A stretch of 13,807 nt of DNA from Actinomycetota bacterium (GTDB taxonomy: Bacteria; Actinomycetota; Thermoleophilia; Gaiellales; Gaiellaceae), in contig JACDCN010000025.1 in the NCBI GenBank assembly GCA_013817555.1, forward strand, positions 1 to 13,807, written 5' to 3'. The position numbers and the translations under genes are program-made. The stretch's first letter is position 1. Each line of letters starts with the position of its first letter. The notes below the pieces were generated by a model. It saw only the letters and a program-made list of their open reading frames with translations. It was not told the origin of the DNA and did not search any database. This document shows, one piece after another, positions 5,670 to 12,591 of this stretch.

Positions 5670-7055
5670 CTATCGTGTGAGGACGCGCTCTAGCGCGCCC
5701 GGCACGAGCCCACTGGTCGACGCGATGTCGTCGGCCTGCAGCAACACGGCGCCGGGAGGGGGCAGCGTGTTTCCTCCTGAATCGACCGGCGCGTAGATCC
5801 GTCCGGCCGCAAAGGAGATGTCCTCGGCGCGTCGCCAGGCGATGAGGATCGGGTACGGAGCGACGACGCCGTCGTAGCCGAGCCCGGCCATCGCGGCCGG
5901 ATGGATCTCGAAGTGAAGATGAGGCGCCCCTCCATCGGCGTCGCCGGTGTCGCCGACGAAGCCGATCACGTCACCCCCTTCCACGCGCTTGCCCTCGATT
6001 GCGAGGGGTGAGTACGCGGAGAGGTGGGCGTAGTAGAAGTCGTTCCCGAGATCGTCGCGCAGCCACAGCCGGTAGCCGCCGAGCTTGATGAAGCCAACCT
6101 GGTGGATCGTGCCGTCCGCCACCGCGAGAAGGGGTGCGCCTTCGGGTGCGAAGATGTCCTCTCCGTGATGCCAGCCACCTGGAATCCCCGGTCGAGGGGC
6201 GCCGAAGCTGTCCCCGAACGAGGCCGTCCCGAAGATTGGGAACACGTAGCCGTCGGATGAGAGCCGCGCCGAGACCTCCGGCGAGGCGAGAACCGGCCCG
6301 CCCGGAACCGCACCCTCGGTGTCCGGCTCGGGCGCATTGGGGAGCGAAGGGCGGACGGGTGGCGTCGGCCGCGGCGTCTGCTCTCCCGGCGGGCGAGGCC
6401 GTGCGGGCACCTGCGCGACGGCGATAGCTTGGGCGCTTCCGACGAGAATCTCGCTTCCGGCCGGCAGCCCGCCATGAGCCGTAGTCAGCGTCACTCGCAA
6501 CGCCAGCACGGTGCCCTGCGCGCCGGGCGGCGCAGCGCGGCGACTGCCGCTCTGGAGCGAGAGGACGGAGATCACGCCCCAGTCCGCAAGGGAAGCCGTC
6601 GAGCCCGCGGATCCGGAGACGTCCTGCCCGAGCGCGCGCAGTCCCAGCACGGCCGAAGCTGACACGTCGGAGCCGGCCGACCGCTGACTGGCTCCAGCTG
6701 TGGTCGAAGCGGTCACCTGCGCGGCGGTGATCTCGCCTCCGAAGAGCGTGAGCCCGACCACCTGAGCCAACGCCTGAGCGGTCGCGGCCTCGCCGGTCTG
6801 AGCGGATACGACTGCGCGCGAGCGGCCGAGACTGACGATGGAGCCGTCGGCTGGATACTGGAACGACTGCACATCCGCGCTCAGGTTCGTGGGCCAGGTG
6901 AGCTCGCCGAGCGCCACGTTGTCCTGGCCGGGGATCGAGATCCGCAGCAGGACAGCGTTCGCGCCGCTGGTCGCGCTTTGCGGCGGCGGCGCGGCGGCGG
7001 CGAGCGCAGCGGAGACGGCCAGAGCCGCGCCGGCGAGGACGACGACACGGATCAC
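5670..7055 (-). CDS. Secreted M23-family (LytM) metallopeptidase-domain protein
   Basis: M23 proteins are zinc endopeptidases that cut peptidoglycan cross-links or, when degenerate, regulate cell-wall amidases. The 461 residues begin with a signal peptide (about 1-22, with an Ala-rich AAA site). An uncharacterised Ala/Ser/Thr/Val-rich domain follows (about 30-215), then a Pro/Arg-rich linker (216-245). The M23 domain (about 268-390) keeps all zinc and catalytic residues: His296 and Asp300 in WHHGED, His344 in YYAHLS, and His379/His381 in APHLHFE. It is therefore probably an active enzyme. A C-terminal segment of about 60 residues follows. The start is the GTG at 7055, which overlaps the upstream half-transporter stop as GTGA (7052-7055), so it is probably co-expressed with that membrane pair. 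Why these belong together is unknown. Confidence 0.9.
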   Translation of the reverse strand: MIRVVVLAGAALAVSAALAAAAPPPQSATSGANAVLLRISIPGQDNVALGELTWPTNLSADVQSFQYPADGSIVSLGRSRAVVSAQTGEAATAQALAQVVGLTLFGGEITAAQVTASTTAGASQRSAGSDVSASAVLGLRALGQDVSGSAGSTASLADWGVISVLSLQSGSRRAAPPGAQGTVLALRVTLTTAHGGLPAGSEILVGSAQAIAVAQVPARPRPPGEQTPRPTPPVRPSLPNAPEPDTEGAVPGGPVLASPEVSARLSSDGYVFPIFGTASFGDSFGAPRPGIPGGWHHGEDIFAPEGAPLLAVADGTIHQVGFIKLGGYRLWLRDDLGNDFYYAHLSAYSPLAIEGKRVEGGDVIGFVGDTGDADGGAPHLHFEIHPAAMAGLGYDGVVAPYPILIAWRRAEDISFAAGRIYAPVDSGGNTLPPPGAVLLQADDIASTSGLVPGALERVLTR

Positions 7056-7447
7056 GACGAATCAGGGTAGCGCGCTCGCGCTCGTGTGGCGCGCCACACG
7101 AGCTGGATCGCAACCGCAAAGAGAAGCACGGCGAAGAACCGCCTGAGCGTGGTCTCGGAGAGCGAGGTCGCAATTCTTGCGCCGAACTCCACTCCCAGCA
7201 CCGAAGCAGCTCCGACGATCACCGCAGTTCTTGGCCGAAGGTTCCCGTACCGGTGCTGGTTGGCCGCGCCGACTGCGACCGTCGGCAGAATCGCCAGCAG
7301 CGACGTCGCCTGCGCCTCGATCTGGCCGAGCCCCAGCGCGACGAGGGTTGGCACGAAGAGAATCCCTCCCCCCACTCCGAAGAGACCGGACATCACGCCG
7401 GCAGCGAGTCCGAGAACGATTCCGAGGACGATGGTGGACGTCGTCAC
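7052..7447 (-). CDS. TauE/SafE-family half-transporter, second subunit
   Basis: This 131-residue membrane protein has about four helices. It carries the TauE/SafE (DUF81) repeat motif GLFGVGGGILFVP at about residues 21-33. The full-length family has two such repeats in about 250 residues and exports sulfite, sulfoacetate or other organic anions. Only one repeat is present here; the other is encoded by the preceding gene. The start is the GTG at 7447, forming a GTGA overlap (7444-7447) with that gene. An in-frame start further upstream at 7822 would read through the other gene in the wrong frame and is rejected. It should pair with its neighbour to make an eight-helix transporter. Confidence 0.85.
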   Translation of the reverse strand: MTTSTIVLGIVLGLAAGVMSGLFGVGGGILFVPTLVALGLGQIEAQATSLLAILPTVAVGAANQHRYGNLRPRTAVIVGAASVLGVEFGARIATSLSETTLRRFFAVLLFAVAIQLVWRATRARARYPDSS

Positions 7448-7788
7448 GAGACCAGGAGCCAGACGCCGACCCCGGTGAGGAGAACCGCGAAGCCGTAGGT
7501 CAGATGCTGGGTCCTGATCCGCTGCTGCAGCATCGTTCCGAGAAAGGCGCCGCCGGCGGCCGGGAGCCCGACGAGCGCCGCATACTCGAAGTTCACTTCC
7601 CCACGGTACGCGTAGGCGACCACTCCCGCGAGGGCTGTGATCCCGATCGCCCCCAGCGACGTCGCCGTGGCAACGCGTTCGGGGAGCTGCGTGAAGAGAA
7701 CGAGCAACGGCACCGCGATGAGCCCGCCGCCGACACCGAGAAGGGCGGAGAAGATCCCCGCCACGATGCCGATGGCGATCAAACGCAC
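7444..7788 (-). CDS. TauE/SafE-family half-transporter, first subunit
   Basis: This 114-residue membrane protein has about four helices. It carries the family repeat motif at its N-terminus (ALLGVGGGLIAVP, about residues 15-27). It corresponds to the N-terminal half of a standard TauE/SafE anion exporter. The start is the GTG at 7788. There is no clear Shine-Dalgarno sequence, but TACGAT lies 7 bases upstream, consistent with a leaderless message. It heads a three-gene unit with the second half-transporter and the M23 protein. The substrate cannot be inferred, because no sulfur-metabolism gene is nearby. Confidence 0.85.
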   Translation of the reverse strand: MRLIAIGIVAGIFSALLGVGGGLIAVPLLVLFTQLPERVATATSLGAIGITALAGVVAYAYRGEVNFEYAALVGLPAAGGAFLGTMLQQRIRTQHLTYGFAVLLTGVGVWLLVS

Positions 7789-7794
7789 GCGGCC

Positions 7795-7800
7795 TATCGT
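7795..7800 (+). promoter_or_regulatory. Putative leaderless -10 for the secreted Cys-rich protein
   Basis: TATCGT ends exactly 6 bases before the ATG at 7807, which favours that start among three candidates. It overlaps the minus-strand element 7796-7801 by five bases. Confidence 0.45.
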
Positions 7801-7801
7801 A
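7796..7801 (-). promoter_or_regulatory. Putative leaderless -10 for the TauE/M23 unit
   Basis: TACGAT on the minus strand ends 7 bases before the GTG at 7788. It shares five of six base pairs with the plus-strand element, so the two promoters cannot both be occupied at once. Confidence 0.45.
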
Positions 7802-7806
7802 TGGAC

Positions 7807-8460
7807 ATGACCTGCCGGGCAATGGTTGTCGCGCTTTTCAGCTTTGGCGCTGTGCTGGGACTCGCGGGTCCGGCGTCGAGTGACCCGGCGGCAGTTGGAT
7901 CATCGTTCTACGTGGTGCGGGGCGATCCGCGCCTTTGCCCTTCCCCGCTCTGCGGCGGCTACTGGGTCGCGCTCGCGAACCGTGCGCGTACGCGCTGCAG
8001 CGACGGAGCGCTGCGACCGCGCTGCTATGTCGCCAAGTCCGTGGACGAGGCTCGACGACCGCTGTCCGTAAACGTGCCGGAAGAAGCGCTCGTGCGCGCC
8101 GAGCACGAGGCGCAGGAGTTCCCGAGCTTCGGCAAGCTCGGCGTGCTCCTAGTCGCCGAGGTCTGGAAGCCCGTCGGCGGGCCTGCCAAGGGCGACTTCT
8201 ACCGCCTACGAGACACCGGTGTGCGTTGCATTCGGGCACCGTGCTTCTCGGTGCGGGCGGCACGGTTGAACGGACGGGCGCGGTTCACCTTCTCGGATCT
8301 CGACCTGAAGCCCACCGGGACGAGCAACGATGACCTTGCACTGGCGGTTCTCGATCCACAGGGACTTCTCGCGGCGGGGAAGGCCAGCACGACGGAAGAC
8401 GGCGGGCGGGTCTTTCGCGCCACGCGGATCTACCTCAGAGCGGCGAAGCCTCGCGCCTGA
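7807..8460 (+). CDS. Secreted cysteine-rich protein, DUF6748-like
   Basis: This 217-residue protein has a signal peptide at about residues 1-25 (hydrophobic VVALFSFGAVLGLAG, then an ASS-DP site). Six cysteines follow in the mature part: Cys44 and Cys49 in RLCPSPLCGGYW, Cys64, Cys73 in RCYV, and Cys141/Cys146 in GVRCIRAPCFS. The paired Cys-x4-Cys blocks and the CGGYxV motif resemble DUF6748, a secreted domain with no known function, recalled from memory. Three disulfides are plausible. Candidate ATG starts are 7801, 7807 and 7822. I prefer 7807 because TATCGT lies exactly 6 bases upstream and all three keep the signal peptide. It is divergent from the half-transporter with only 18 bp between starts. 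Its 3' end overlaps the decarboxylase gene by 26 bp. Confidence 0.75.
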   Translation: MTCRAMVVALFSFGAVLGLAGPASSDPAAVGSSFYVVRGDPRLCPSPLCGGYWVALANRARTRCSDGALRPRCYVAKSVDEARRPLSVNVPEEALVRAEHEAQEFPSFGKLGVLLVAEVWKPVGGPAKGDFYRLRDTGVRCIRAPCFSVRAARLNGRARFTFSDLDLKPTGTSNDDLALAVLDPQGLLAAGKASTTEDGGRVFRATRIYLRAAKPRA

Positions 8461-9739
8461 GCACCTCCCACGCCAGGCGTACGTCGTCCTCGGTAGTACG
8501 GAAGTTCCCGATCGCGAGCCGCAGCGAGTAGCGGTCGGCGAGGCGCGAATGAGAGAGGAACACCTTGCCGGATGCGTTGACCTGGTCCAGGAGGCGCTCG
8601 TTGTCCTCGTCGGTTCCCTCGCGGCGGAAGCACACGAGCGAGAAGTACCGGGGCGCGACGATCTCCCATCCGGGCTCGTCCCGTACCCACTTTTCGAAGA
8701 GCGTCGCCAGCCGCACATGCTCGCGGATCCGCTCTTCGAGGCCTGAGCGACCGAAGCAGCGGAGCACCGCCCACAGCTTGAGAGCGCGGAAGCGCCGCCC
8801 GAGCGGAATCGAGAGCTCGCTCAGGTTTACCGCGTCGTCGGGGGACTGGAGGAACTCGGGGACGAGGCTGAATGTGCGCCGGAAGTCGTCCGAGCGTCGC
8901 GTCCAGAGCGCTGAGCAGTCCATCGGCACGCCGAGCCACTTGTGCGGGTTCACCCCGATCGAATCCGCGCATTCCCACCCCGCGAAGAGCGGGCGGAGCT
9001 CCGGGCACACCGCCGCCGACCCTGCGTAGGCCGCATCGACGTGCAGCCAGACGCCGGCGGCCTCGCACGCGTCCGCGATCTCGGGGATTGGGTCGATCGC
9101 GGCGGCGCCCGTCGTCCCGATCGTGGCTATGACCGCGCACGCGTCGTCGAGCTCGAGCAGCTCGGGGCGCAGCCTGAACGCGTCGTCGACCGGGACTTTG
9201 CGGAGCTCGAGCTCGAGCAGTCTTGCGGCCTTGTCGGCGGCGGAGTGCGTGTGCTCGGAGCAGAGAACAACTCGGCGACCTGGGCGCAGTGCGCGGGCGA
9301 CTGCAAGCGCCGAGAGCACTCCGGTCGAGGCCGTATCCTCGATGTGCCCGTGGAACTCGGCGGGCAACCCGAGGAGCTGCCCGAGCCACTCGAGCGTCAC
9401 CTCTTCGAGCTCCTGCAACGCGGGAGACGTGCGCCAAAGGATCCCGACCTGGTTCAGTCCCGCGATCAGAAGCTCCGCGAGGACTCCCGGCTCGGATGCG
9501 GTCGTGGCGAAGTATGCGAAGAAGCGGGGGCTCTGCCAGTGCGTGAGTCCGGGCAGGAGCACGGAGTCGAGGTCGCGGAGCACGGCTGAGAAGGGCTCGG
9601 GCTCGTCCGGCGGTGAGGAGGGAAGTGCCGCGCGGATGTCTCCCGGCTCGACCTGAGAGAGGACGGGCAACTCGTTGACGCGCTCGAGGTAGGAGGCGAC
9701 CCATTCGACCGCAGCCGCGCCGTCGTCTCTCAGGCTCAC
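8435..9739 (-). CDS. PLP-dependent aromatic L-amino acid decarboxylase (group II)
   Basis: The family removes CO2 from tryptophan, tyrosine, DOPA or phenylalanine to give trace amines; relatives act on glutamate or catalyse aldehyde formation. All key residues are visible in the 434-residue protein. The substrate-side block HWQSPRFFAYF is at 67-77, and DTASTGVLSALAVAR is at 135-149. The PLP-stacking His165 is in EHTHSAADK, the PLP-nitrogen Asp235 in HVDAAYAGS, and the Schiff-base Lys267 in NPHKW. The start is the GTG at 9739, overlapping the polX stop as GTGA (9736-9739). An upstream start at 9802 would add 21 residues within polX. Substrate preference cannot be settled from motifs. The gene is convergent with, and overlaps by 26 bp, the secreted-protein gene. 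Confidence 0.92.
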   Translation of the reverse strand: MSLRDDGAAAVEWVASYLERVNELPVLSQVEPGDIRAALPSSPPDEPEPFSAVLRDLDSVLLPGLTHWQSPRFFAYFATTASEPGVLAELLIAGLNQVGILWRTSPALQELEEVTLEWLGQLLGLPAEFHGHIEDTASTGVLSALAVARALRPGRRVVLCSEHTHSAADKAARLLELELRKVPVDDAFRLRPELLELDDACAVIATIGTTGAAAIDPIPEIADACEAAGVWLHVDAAYAGSAAVCPELRPLFAGWECADSIGVNPHKWLGVPMDCSALWTRRSDDFRRTFSLVPEFLQSPDDAVNLSELSIPLGRRFRALKLWAVLRCFGRSGLEERIREHVRLATLFEKWVRDEPGWEIVAPRYFSLVCFRREGTDEDNERLLDQVNASGKVFLSHSRLADRYSLRLAIGNFRTTEDDVRLAWEVLRREASPL

Positions 9740-11445
9740 TTCCGGATCTTTGCGATCTGCGCCCACGAGCGCGTGTTCAACACCTTCTCCTTGGTCAACC
9801 ACGCGCGCCGCGCGAGCCCGATGCCGAGCTCGCCGTAACCGAGTGCCGTGATGGAGTGGGCGTCAGTCGTGATCGGAATCAGAACCCCGGCCTCGCCCGC
9901 CAGCCGCGCGTGCGTGTCGCGCATGTCGAGACGATCGGGCTGAGAGTTGATCTCGAGCGCGGTTCCTTGCTCCGCGGCACGCTCGACGATTAGCTCGATG
10001 TCGACCTCGGCGCCGGTGCGCTTCAGGATCCGTCGGCCCGTGAGGTGCCCAATGCAATCGACATGCGGGTTGTCGATCGCACCCAGGATGCGCTCTGTCG
10101 GGCTGCGCTCGAACGCGGTGTGCACAGACGCGACGACCCAGTCGAGCTCGGCGAGCACGTCCTCGTCGACGTCGAGCGAGCCATCGGCCCGGATGTTCAC
10201 CTCGACCCCGCGCAGCACGCGGAACGGCTTCACACGCGTGTTCACGGCGTCGATCTCCACCCACTGCGCCTCCATCCGCCCGTCGCGCAGGTAGTGGGAG
10301 TGGTCGGTCAGGCAGAGGTACGTGTAGCCGCGGCGTTTCGACTCCAAGGCCATCTCCTCGATCGAGTTCTTCCCGTCCGATGACCACGTCGAGTGGCAAT
10401 GCATCTCGCCGCGGAGGTCGGAGAGCTCGACGAACTTTGGCAGGATGCCCTTTCGAGCTGCCGCCAACTCGCCGTCGTTCTCGCGCAGCTCGGGCGGGAT
10501 GAAGGCGTAGCCGAGGTAGTCGTAGAGCTCCTCCTCAGTCGCGTGGGTGACGACCTCGCCGGTTTCCACGACCGTTACCCCGTACTCCGAGATGGACAGC
10601 CCGCGGCGCTGCGCGTCCTCCCGGAGCGCGATGTTGTGGTCCTTCGAGCCCGAGAAGTGCTGAAGCACATTGCCGTAGCACTCGGGCGGCACGACGCGCA
10701 GGTCGAAGCGGAGCTCGTCGTGTCCGACGACGGTCGCCTTCGTGGGCCCGCGGGCGGCGACGTCCCTGACCCAGGATCCTTCACAGAACGCCGCGATCAG
10801 CACAGGCGCGTCGGACGAGGTCGCGATCAGGTCGAGATCGCGCACGGTTTCCCTGCGTCGCCGGACGCTCCCGGCCTCGGAGACGGCGATCGCTGCAGGA
10901 TGAGCCTGGAGCTCCTCAACGGCGCGGCGGACTGCCGGCAGCCCGACCCCGAGCAGCCGTCGCGGCTCCACCTGCTCTCCCGCGCCGGCGTCGAGCGCCT
11001 TCAAGATCTTCTCCTCGCTCTTCTGACCGAGGCCCGAGAGGTCGCGTAGCCGCCCGTCCTCGGCAGCGATCTTGAGGCCGTCGAGGGTGGTGACTCCGAG
11101 CTCGGTCCAGATCCGGGCGGCGGTTTTCGGCCCCACGCCTGGGAGTCGCAGAAAGTCGACCACGCCCACCGGGACACGCTCGCGACGTCTCGTGAGCGCG
11201 TGCATCTCCCCGTCGTTGACGATCTCCACGACCTTCTGCTCGATCGTCTTCCCGATCCCCGGGAGGTCGGTCGCGCGTCCGGCGAGCGCGAGCTCGGCGA
11301 CGGGAGAGGGTGTCTCCCGGATACGCGCGGCGGCGCGGCGGTACGCGATGACCTTGAACGACTCCTCCGCGAGGATCTCGGAGATGTCCGCGAGGAGGTC
11401 GAGCTGGTCGGCGAGTTCTGCGTTCCGGGGCAGCGTCTTCGCCAT
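9736..11445 (-). CDS. polX: Family X DNA polymerase with PHP domain (PolX)
   Basis: Bacterial PolX fills short gaps in base-excision repair and carries a manganese-dependent 3'-5' exonuclease in its PHP domain. The 569 residues match the full family length. They hold an 8-kDa-like helical domain (1-90), helix-hairpin-helix motifs (LPGIGKT at 61, LPGVGPKTA at 101, LSGLGQKSEEK at 136), and the palm with GSVRRRR at 192 and Asp203, Asp205 and Asp248. The PHP domain follows: His349/His351 in HCHSTWSSDG, Asp381-His382, Glu415, His442, His467, and Asp528/His530 in ITTDAH. Both active sites look intact. The ATG at 11445 has TATCAT 6 bases upstream and no Shine-Dalgarno sequence. It is divergent from the glycosyltransferase with 17 bp between starts. 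The decarboxylase follows in the same unit. Confidence 0.96.
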   Translation of the reverse strand: MAKTLPRNAELADQLDLLADISEILAEESFKVIAYRRAAARIRETPSPVAELALAGRATDLPGIGKTIEQKVVEIVNDGEMHALTRRRERVPVGVVDFLRLPGVGPKTAARIWTELGVTTLDGLKIAAEDGRLRDLSGLGQKSEEKILKALDAGAGEQVEPRRLLGVGLPAVRRAVEELQAHPAAIAVSEAGSVRRRRETVRDLDLIATSSDAPVLIAAFCEGSWVRDVAARGPTKATVVGHDELRFDLRVVPPECYGNVLQHFSGSKDHNIALREDAQRRGLSISEYGVTVVETGEVVTHATEEELYDYLGYAFIPPELRENDGELAAARKGILPKFVELSDLRGEMHCHSTWSSDGKNSIEEMALESKRRGYTYLCLTDHSHYLRDGRMEAQWVEIDAVNTRVKPFRVLRGVEVNIRADGSLDVDEDVLAELDWVVASVHTAFERSPTERILGAIDNPHVDCIGHLTGRRILKRTGAEVDIELIVERAAEQGTALEINSQPDRLDMRDTHARLAGEAGVLIPITTDAHSITALGYGELGIGLARRAWLTKEKVLNTRSWAQIAKIRK

Positions 11446-11450
11446 GCCGC

Positions 11451-11456
11451 GATGAT
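11451..11456 (+). promoter_or_regulatory. Weak putative -10 for the GT2 gene
   Basis: GATGAT ends 6 bases before the GTG at 11463. It lacks the first T of TANNNT but keeps the A and final T that matter most in -10 elements. Confidence 0.3.
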
Positions 11457-11457
11457 A
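11452..11457 (-). promoter_or_regulatory. Putative leaderless -10 for polX
   Basis: TATCAT on the minus strand ends exactly 6 bases before the polX ATG (11445). It overlaps the weaker plus-strand element 11451-11456. Confidence 0.5.
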
Positions 11458-11462
11458 CGGAG

Positions 11463-12185
11463 GTGCCTCGCGCGGTCGTCTGCCTCCCCACGTACAACGA
11501 GCGCGAGAACCTGGAGGCGATGGTGCGCGCGCTCGGGGGGGTGCTGGATACGTCGCGCGACGGTGTTCTCATCATTGACGACGGCTCGCCGGACGGGACG
11601 GGCGAGATCGCGGATCGCCTGGCGGGCGAGCTGGGGTGGGTCTCGGTGCTGCATCGCGAGCGGAAAGAGGGAATAGGCCCGGCGTACATAGCAGGGTTCC
11701 GCCACCTCCTTGCGGGCGACACTGAGCTCGTTCTCGAGATGGACTGCGACTTCTCGCACAGCCCCAGCGACGTGCCGCGATTGATCGCCGCAGCGGTGGA
11801 CGCGGATCTCGTTCTCGGCTCGCGTTACGTGGAGGGAGGCGGAACCGAGAACTGGGGCCTACTCCGGCGCTTCGTCTCGCGCGGCGGCTGCGTCTACGCG
11901 CAGGTGCTCCTCGGCGTGCGCGTGCGTGACCTCACAGGCGGCTTCAAGTGCTTCGGCCGCGCGACGCTCGAAGCGATCGACCTCGACGCGCTCTCGACGC
12001 ACGGCTACGCGTTCCAGATCGAGACGACATACCGCGTGCTGCGGAAAGGGCTGCGCATACAGGAGGTCCCGATCCGCTTCGTCGAGCGGCGGGCAGGTGA
12101 CTCGAAGATGACCAGCTCGATCGTTGCCGAGGCAATCTGGAAAGTGCCGCTGCTCCGCCTGCGCGCGCTGACCGGGCAGCTCTAG
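11463..12185 (+). CDS. Polyprenol-phosphate mannosyltransferase-like GT2 (Ppm1/DPM1 type)
   Basis: Such enzymes transfer mannose, or another hexose, from its nucleotide sugar to a polyprenyl phosphate at the inner face of the membrane. The product serves lipoglycan and glycoprotein synthesis. The 240 residues show the GT-A start VCLPTYNERENL, the nucleotide site IDDGSPDGT (Asp39-Asp40), the metal-binding Asp94-Cys-Asp96 in MDCDFSHSP, GSRYVEGGGTENW, and the C-terminal DLTGGFKCF and RRAGDSKM blocks typical of DPM1. There is no C-terminal membrane helix, so it is the soluble or peripheral form without a fused acyltransferase or GtrA part. The start is the GTG at 11463. A GGAG immediately abutting it is too close to act as a normal ribosome site, so a leaderless start is likely. 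A hairpin follows the stop. Confidence 0.9.
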   Translation: MPRAVVCLPTYNERENLEAMVRALGGVLDTSRDGVLIIDDGSPDGTGEIADRLAGELGWVSVLHRERKEGIGPAYIAGFRHLLAGDTELVLEMDCDFSHSPSDVPRLIAAAVDADLVLGSRYVEGGGTENWGLLRRFVSRGGCVYAQVLLGVRVRDLTGGFKCFGRATLEAIDLDALSTHGYAFQIETTYRVLRKGLRIQEVPIRFVERRAGDSKMTSSIVAEAIWKVPLLRLRALTGQL

Positions 12186-12217
12186 GGGTCAGGGTTGTTC
12201 GCTCGAGATCCAATATC

Positions 12218-12241
12218 GCGGTCGGGGTGAAGCCCGACCGC
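12218..12241 (+). terminator. Hairpin after the glycosyltransferase gene
   Basis: GCGGTCGGG (12218-12226) pairs perfectly with CCCGACCGC (12233-12241) around a 6-base loop. It starts 33 bp after the GT2 stop and ends 20 bp before the putative thioredoxin -10 element. There is no T tract, so this is a terminator of the GC-rich type, or possibly a regulatory hairpin near the thioredoxin promoter. Confidence 0.5.
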
Positions 12242-12261
12242 CTCCGCCCGTCTCGTCGATC

Positions 12262-12267
12262 TAGGCT
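12262..12267 (+). promoter_or_regulatory. Putative leaderless -10 for thioredoxin
   Basis: TAGGCT ends exactly 6 bases before the GTG at 12274. No ribosome site or clear -35 is visible. Confidence 0.45.
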
Positions 12268-12273
12268 GGACGT

Positions 12274-12591
12274 GTGGACGAGGTCACCGACAGGACGTTC
12301 GCGGACGAGGTGCTCGCCTCGCCGGTACCCGTGATCGTCGACTTCTGGGCGCCGTGGTGCAAGCCGTGCAAGGCGATCGAGCCGCACCTGCTCGCGATCG
12401 CTTCAGAGCACGAAGGCCGCGTCCGTCTCGTACGCATGAACGTGGACGAGAACCTCGCCGTCTCTGGCCGCTACGGCATCCTCTCTTTGCCGACGGTGAT
12501 GCTGTTCCGCGCCGGCGACACCTGTCTGACGATCTACGGCGCCCACTCGCGTTCGCATTACGAGCAGACCTTCGCGTCGTTCCTCGAGTAA
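12274..12591 (+). CDS. trxA: Thioredoxin (WCKPC active site)
   Basis: This 105-residue thioredoxin-fold disulfide reductase is of standard length. The buried Asp23 precedes FWAPWCKPCK, with the redox cysteines at 29 and 32. The cis-Pro loop is SLPTVMLF (Pro73). There is no signal peptide, so it acts in the cytosol. The active site reads Cys-Lys-Pro-Cys rather than the usual Cys-Gly-Pro-Cys, which should shift redox potential or partner choice while leaving the fold intact. The start is the GTG at 12274, which has TAGGCT exactly 6 bases upstream and no Shine-Dalgarno sequence. It probably has its own promoter, since a hairpin separates it from the upstream glycosyltransferase. Confidence 0.93.
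   Translation: MDEVTDRTFADEVLASPVPVIVDFWAPWCKPCKAIEPHLLAIASEHEGRVRLVRMNVDENLAVSGRYGILSLPTVMLFRAGDTCLTIYGAHSRSHYEQTFASFLE

Noticed and set aside
5971..7173. Minus-strand open frame of 400 codons
   Set aside because: It overlaps the M23 gene in another frame and is Arg-rich without motifs.
7177..7800. Upstream extension of the secreted-protein frame
   Set aside because: It runs antisense through both half-transporter genes and would bury the signal peptide. The start was placed at 7807.
8430..9704. Minus-strand open frame of 424 codons
   Set aside because: It is the neighbouring frame of the decarboxylase, which has all catalytic residues. This frame is an Arg/Pro/Ala-rich shadow.
9740..9802. 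Start at 9802 for the decarboxylase
   Set aside because: It would lie within polX with no homology. The GTG at 9739 makes a GTGA overlap.
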